DNA from: Flavobacteriaceae bacterium
GTDB lineage: Bacteria > Bacteroidota > Bacteroidia > Flavobacteriales > Flavobacteriaceae
Reading direction: 5' to 3'
Assembly: GCA_023700885.1 (NCBI GenBank)
Contig: JAMPYA010000154.1
Coordinates: 1 to 5,090, forward strand
Length of the DNA stretch: 5,090 nucleotides
This document shows positions 4,957 to 5,090 of this stretch, one piece after another; the stretch's first letter is position 1, and each line of letters begins with the position of its first letter. A program made the translations under genes and the position numbers. The notes under the pieces were generated by a model. That model was not told the origin of the DNA. It saw only the letters and a list, made by a program, of their open reading frames with translations, and did not search any database.

Positions 4957-5090
4957 ATGGCAACAATTAAAAGATTTGAAGATTTAGAGATTTGGCAAGA
5001 CGCCAGAAAGCTTTCAAAAGAAATCATTCAAGTCTCCGTCACAACTGATTTGAAAAATGATTATAAACTTAAAGATCAAATAAGAAGCTC
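4957..5090 (+). CDS. second four-helix-bundle (S23/IVP family) protein, partial at the right edge
   Basis: The first 44 codons are visible: MATIKRFEDLEIWQDARKLS, then KEIIQVSVTT, DLKNDYKLKD and QIRS. The opening KRFEDLE(I/V)W/Y and the KDQIRSS position (which becomes DQIRRSA...NIAEG in the family) identify the 23S rRNA intervening-sequence/four-helix-bundle family, the same as the gene at 1705. The two copies share KRFEDLE and the QI-RS region but differ between them, so they are diverged paralogs and not a recent duplication. It lies directly after sufC, where sufD would normally be expected. Whether it is intact cannot be seen. Function is unknown; a role in Fe-S assembly is not indicated by the sequence. 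Confidence 0.85.
   Translation, partial: MATIKRFEDLEIWQDARKLSKEIIQVSVTTDLKNDYKLKDQIRS

Overview
The window looks like a low-GC member of the Bacteroidota, most likely Flavobacteriaceae. The signs are the very AT-rich intergenic DNA, start codons without clear Shine-Dalgarno sequences, promoter elements of the TAnnTTTG type seen in this phylum, and a Suf iron-sulfur cluster operon in the A-type carrier - sufB - sufC order. Assignment below phylum is inference from protein style and gene order.

Layout. Positions 2-151 (+) hold the C-terminal end of a protein, possibly an extended-SDR/NAD-dependent epimerase. It meets the convergent thiampine-pathway gene thiL (thiamine-monophosphate kinase, 152-1198, minus) tail to tail with no spacer. 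The 124-bp gap at 1199-1322 is a divergent promoter region: one -7 element drives thiL as a nearly leaderless message, and another drives the suf cluster rightwards. Then follow, all on the plus strand: an A-type Fe-S carrier (1323-1652), a frameshifted four-helix-bundle/S23-type gene (1705-2063), sufB (2120-3568), a flavodoxin-fold NAD(P)H-dependent oxidoreductase with a shortened C-terminus (3570-4055), sufC (4155-4892), and the 5' part of a second S23-type gene (4957 to the window end). No gap exceeds 300 bases.

Function. SufB and SufC form the scaffold/ATPase core of Fe-S cluster assembly (normally SufBC2D), and the A-type carrier delivers clusters to target proteins. sufD and sufS are not visible and would be expected beyond the right edge. 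A flavin reductase-like protein 1 nt behind sufB could in principle supply electrons, but this is inference.

The unusual part is the spacer DNA. Three spacers (before the first S23 gene, before sufC, before the second S23 gene) contain tandem arrays of 7-8-bp units that end 4-12 nt before the next start codon. The array before the first S23 gene has an inverted counterpart after that gene. The sufC spacer, which has no S23 gene, shares a 19-nt segment (17 matches) with the S23 leader and also has a second degenerate array running into the 3' end of the oxidoreductase gene. Together these suggest that S23-type genes and short 8-bp arrays travel as small cassettes that have entered this housekeeping operon more than once. 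This is a hypothesis built from the sequence, not a demonstrated element.
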